Below are positions 61,813 to 64,000 of a DNA stretch of 64,000 bases, one piece after another; the stretch's first letter is position 1, and every line of letters begins with the position of its first letter. The translations under genes and the position numbers were made by a program. This DNA is from Acidobacteriota bacterium (GTDB lineage Bacteria; Acidobacteriota; Terriglobia; Terriglobales; Acidobacteriaceae). The stretch spans positions 1 through 64,000 of the forward strand of contig JABCZL010000012.1 of the NCBI GenBank assembly GCA_013289685.1, written 5' to 3'. Under the pieces are notes generated by a model that worked only from the letters and a program-made list of their open reading frames with translations, made no database searches and was not told the DNA's origin.

Positions 61813-62544
61813 TTACAGCACGCTGCCGTTCTCCAAGCAGCCCTGCGCCGAGCCGCTGGCGTCAACTTTGATGACGTCGGATTCGTCAGAACAAAACGCC
61901 CGCATTCCCGTTTGGTTCACGGTCATCGGATAGGCGACCACCCGGTATTTCGCAATGGCCGCTCCCTCTGCTCCCGCCGCGCAATCCTTCAACTCGAAAA
62001 CGTATCCATACTTCCGCCCGCCCGCCAAGGTGCTGTCGATAAGCCGATTTAGATCAGCCAAGGAGCAAGTGTACCCAGCCTGAGGATGGTCTTGTGCATA
62101 GGCCTCCTCCGCCGTGTTTAACGTCCGCACCGCCGCTACGGCGGACGACTCGTTGGCCGCCATCCGTGCCCGCAGCAGGTTCGGGATGGCGATCGCCGCC
62201 ACGATCAGAATGATTGGAATTCCTGCAATCCAAATGTACCCAAGTACGAGTCCCGCCATGGCGATGCCCTCGCCTTTCAGCCGTCCGGCACTCTTGCGAA
62301 TCTCCGAGAGAGCCATGTGGCCAAAAACAATCGCTCCGATAAAGAGCAAGGGGATAAAGAAAAGCAGCCCGCAGATCAAGCTGGCAATCGCTTTTCCGCT
62401 CGTCTCCGCGTTTGCAACCGGAACCGGCGGCGCACTAGCTCCGGGCATTGCCGCAGAACCGTCGGAAACCACTCTCCCGCAGGCCCGGCAGAATTTATCG
62501 TCTGTCGACACGCTGTTCCCGCACCCTTCGCAGAATGACGCCAT
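61813..62544 (-). CDS. Zinc-ribbon/DUF4190 membrane protein with pilin-like C-domain (copy B)
   Basis: 243 residues. The same plan as copy A: zinc ribbon (FCEGCG ... FCRACG), DUF4190 helices (ASLICGLLFFIPLLFIGAIV; GIAMAGLVLGYIWIAGIPII), then an intact pilin-like helix AAIAIPNLLRARMAANESSA and AVRTLNTAEEAYAQDHPQAG with C-terminal Cys pairs (CSLADL, FCSDES, QGCLEN). Acidobacterial type IV pilins share AIPNLLRAR. It has a GGGAGG ribosome-binding site. The protein may link a cytosolic zinc ribbon to a surface-exposed pseudopilin domain; the role is unknown. Confidence 0.8.
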   Translation of the reverse strand: MASFCEGCGNSVSTDDKFCRACGRVVSDGSAAMPGASAPPVPVANAETSGKAIASLICGLLFFIPLLFIGAIVFGHMALSEIRKSAGRLKGEGIAMAGLVLGYIWIAGIPIILIVAAIAIPNLLRARMAANESSAVAAVRTLNTAEEAYAQDHPQAGYTCSLADLNRLIDSTLAGGRKYGYVFELKDCAAGAEGAAIAKYRVVAYPMTVNQTGMRAFCSDESDVIKVDASGSAQGCLENGSVL

Positions 62545-62693
62545 TCAGCCTCCCGGTGTGTGCCGCATCTTTTCGGCGGCACAGAAAATTGCACGAAACA
62601 TACTATCCGTGCGGCTCGGCGTCAATGTGCAAGTGAAGCGCAACTGCAGCCCCCATTTGCCGCCCACCCGGCGTTTTGATATCGTGCCCCACA

Positions 62694-63173
62694 GTGGATC
62701 CGTCCAACGTCACGCTGATCTCGTGCCCGCATTGTGCTGCCCAAATGCCCGACACGGCCGCCTTCTGCCCCAGTTGCGGACGATCCATGCACACCGAAAC
62801 CCGCGCCCAGGGCAAGGTCGGTCCTTTTCCCGAGAACATCGCGGGTGCCCTCGCCTATTGCACATTCATCCCTGCGATCCTGTTCCTCGTTCTCGCGCCG
62901 TATAACAAAAATCGGTTTGTGCGCTTCCACTCCATCCAATGTCTCCTGCTCCTCGGCGCGGGAATTCTGTTCGCCATCGCGCTCAAGCTCGCCAGTGTTG
63001 TGCTGTTCATCATCCCAGTCCTTGGACCGCTGCTGGTCTTGCTGGTCTCCATGGTGGTTGCGCTCGCTATCGTCGTCATCTGGCTGGTTCTGGTGGTCAA
63101 GGCTTTTCAGGGAGAGATGTTCAAACTCCCGCTGCTCGGCGATTTTGCCGCCCAGCAGGTCGGCGAACCCTAG
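62694..63173 (+). CDS. Zinc-ribbon DUF4870 membrane protein
   Basis: 159 residues from GTG 62694; no ATG is available before the first CxxC. A zinc ribbon (CPHC ... FCPSCG) precedes a DUF4870 membrane domain with ENIAGALAYCTFIPAILFLV, NKNRFVRFHSIQCLLLL and two further helices. DUF4870 proteins are small integral membrane proteins of unknown role. A homolog starts at 63692, beyond a repeat array. Confidence 0.82.
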   Translation: MDPSNVTLISCPHCAAQMPDTAAFCPSCGRSMHTETRAQGKVGPFPENIAGALAYCTFIPAILFLVLAPYNKNRFVRFHSIQCLLLLGAGILFAIALKLASVVLFIIPVLGPLLVLLVSMVVALAIVVIWLVLVVKAFQGEMFKLPLLGDFAAQQVGEP

Positions 63174-63458
63174 CAGGCTGCAGAAAAACGCACGATTCTG
63201 TCTGGTCGTGAAAGGGCGCGGCTTTAAGCCGCGCCTTAAGTCCAGAAAAATCAACCGCGGCTTTACAGTTTGCTGAAAAACTCGGGCTTGTCGCTGTTAC
63301 AGTGGAGGAGCGGCCCTTTAGGGCCGCGTAAGCCGTTGAAAATTAATCGGGGCTTCACAGTTTGCTGAAAAACTCGGATTTGTCGGTGCTACCGTGGAAG
63401 AGCGGCCCTTTAGGGCCGCGTAACCCGTTGAAAATTAATCTGGGGCTTCAGCCCTCGT
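63174..63458. repeat. Composite REP-like array, copy 2 with duplicated unit B
   Basis: Unit A (63176: GCTGCAGAAAAACGCACGAT, GGGCGCGGCTTTAAGCCGCG) is followed by two copies of unit B (from about 63266 and 63358), each with TTTGCTGAAAAACTCGG, the palindrome GCGGCCCTTTAGGGCCGC and TTGAAAATTAATC(T)GGGGCTT. It is homologous to 57546-57772 and separates the two DUF4870 genes. The remaining bases to 63691 include a last ACTGAGTTTTTCAGCA fragment in inverse orientation. Confidence 0.85.
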
Positions 63459-63691
63459 CGTCGTTTTTCTTCGACCAACTGAGTTTTTCAGCATACTGTT
63501 TAGCCGCTGAGGGACGCTCAGCCGTACAAGAAAACTTTTCGGCAAACCGCCAGGCTCCTTCTGCGCCGAGAAATTGTCGATTGCTTTCCCTGAGCCTTTT
63601 TGGTACCTTGCCGCAGCGTCGCTTGGCAGCGGTCTCGCGCGGCCTGTAGAGCCGCACGCTTCCCACCAAACGACTCGAGGAGGACACCCCT

Positions 63692-64000
63692 ATGGCCTTT
63701 TGCAATATGTGCGGTGCACAGATCGCGGACGGCACCACCACGTGTGCAGCGTGTGCAGGCCGAGCCGCCACCGCCCCCCCTATTCCGCAGGCGAGCACCG
63801 GAGGCATGACGGACAATGTGGCCGGAATGTTGGCATACATCACTATTATTCCAGCAATCATCTTTCTGGTGATGGAGCCTTACAACAAGAACCGGTTTGT
63901 CCGGTTCCATGCGTTCCAGAATCTTTTCCTGCACGTGGCGGGGTTCGCGATCTGGATTGCCTTGGTTATCCTCTCTGCCGTTTTGGCGTTCATCCCGATT
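63692..64000 (+). CDS. Zinc-ribbon DUF4870 membrane protein, second copy (partial)
   Basis: ATG 63692 follows GAGGAGG with good spacing; 103 codons are in the window and the frame runs off the right edge. FCNMCG ... CAACAG form a zinc ribbon in which the second pair has CxxC; TDNVAGMLAYITIIPAIIFL and NKNRFVRFHAFQNLFLH match the DUF4870 protein just upstream. The pair is therefore a tandem duplication separated by a repeat array. Confidence 0.85.
   Translation, partial: MAFCNMCGAQIADGTTTCAACAGRAATAPPIPQASTGGMTDNVAGMLAYITIIPAIIFLVMEPYNKNRFVRFHAFQNLFLHVAGFAIWIALVILSAVLAFIPI

Noticed and set aside
57546-63458. CRISPR or integron-like repeats in the intergenic arrays
   Set aside because: Repeats are palindromic, unequal and without unique spacers or nearby cas/integrase genes; REP-like elements fit better.

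Overview
The window looks like a chromosomal segment of a soil-type Acidobacteriota (Terriglobia-like). Two full-length 'acidobacterial duplicated orphan permeases' (1097-3529 and 50913-53354), a large sortilin/BNR-repeat secreted protein, a kinase fused to a beta-propeller, zinc-ribbon/pilin-like proteins and generally GC-rich coding sequence all point that way. This placement is inferred from gene content only. No rRNA, tRNA, CRISPR array or intact transposase was recognised.

Layout. 1-6.7 kb: the end of an unknown gene, a secreted protein, an orphan permease, a decayed region with remnants of two enzymes (metallo-beta-lactamase fold and quinoprotein), then a TetR regulator divergent from an azoreductase and a DoxX-like membrane protein. 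6.7-15 kb: PilZ protein, MBL-rhodanese sulfur enzyme, PPK2 kinase, BNR-repeat protein, secreted proteins. 15-24.7 kb: M48 peptidase overlapping a giant DUF2339 membrane protein, a three-part LplT-PlsC-acyl ligase fusion, and purQ with a ribosome-binding site buried in a hairpin. 24.9-27.3 kb: two overlapping 2-oxoglutarate/Fe(II) oxygenase genes, the first also carrying an uncharacterised N-terminal domain and a tandem proline-rich segment; this is the best candidate for something undescribed. 27.4-34.1 kb: Ser/Thr kinase, an ice-binding-type lipoprotein inside a ~1.8 kb segment bounded by inverted and direct repeats, a seven-haem cytochrome and a proline-rich protein. 34.3-42.5 kb: housekeeping genes (yebC, tlyA, nadK, lysA overlapping a GAF-PP2C phosphatase, hpt, a UPF0173 hydrolase, an O-methyltransferase). 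42.5-50.5 kb, minus strand: PQQ-like propeller lipoprotein, YceI, then crcB-GNAT-DUF190-bshB1 behind a fluoride riboswitch, a duplicated-domain secreted protein, ispA, a degenerate receiver and xseB. 50.9-64 kb: second orphan permease, bifunctional homocysteine methyltransferase/MTHFR, propeller lipoprotein, penicillin acylase, Fur regulator with a Fur box, and a family of zinc-ribbon membrane proteins.

Two kinds of repeat run through the window. Short tandem repeats (7-16 bp units) sit at gene ends and starts (about 6540, 24740, 27270, 41010, 41790, 46450, 49700, 60310). Palindromic REP-like elements fill intergenic gaps (13.5, 35.2, 56.8, 57.6 and 63.2 kb), and a related one lies in frame inside bshB1.

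The genes are mostly independent units. Clear co-transcription or coupling is seen for DUF2339-M48 (ATGA overlap), PP2C-lysA (ATGA overlap), the two oxygenases (16 bp overlap), azoreductase-DoxX, and the fluoride-riboswitch operon.
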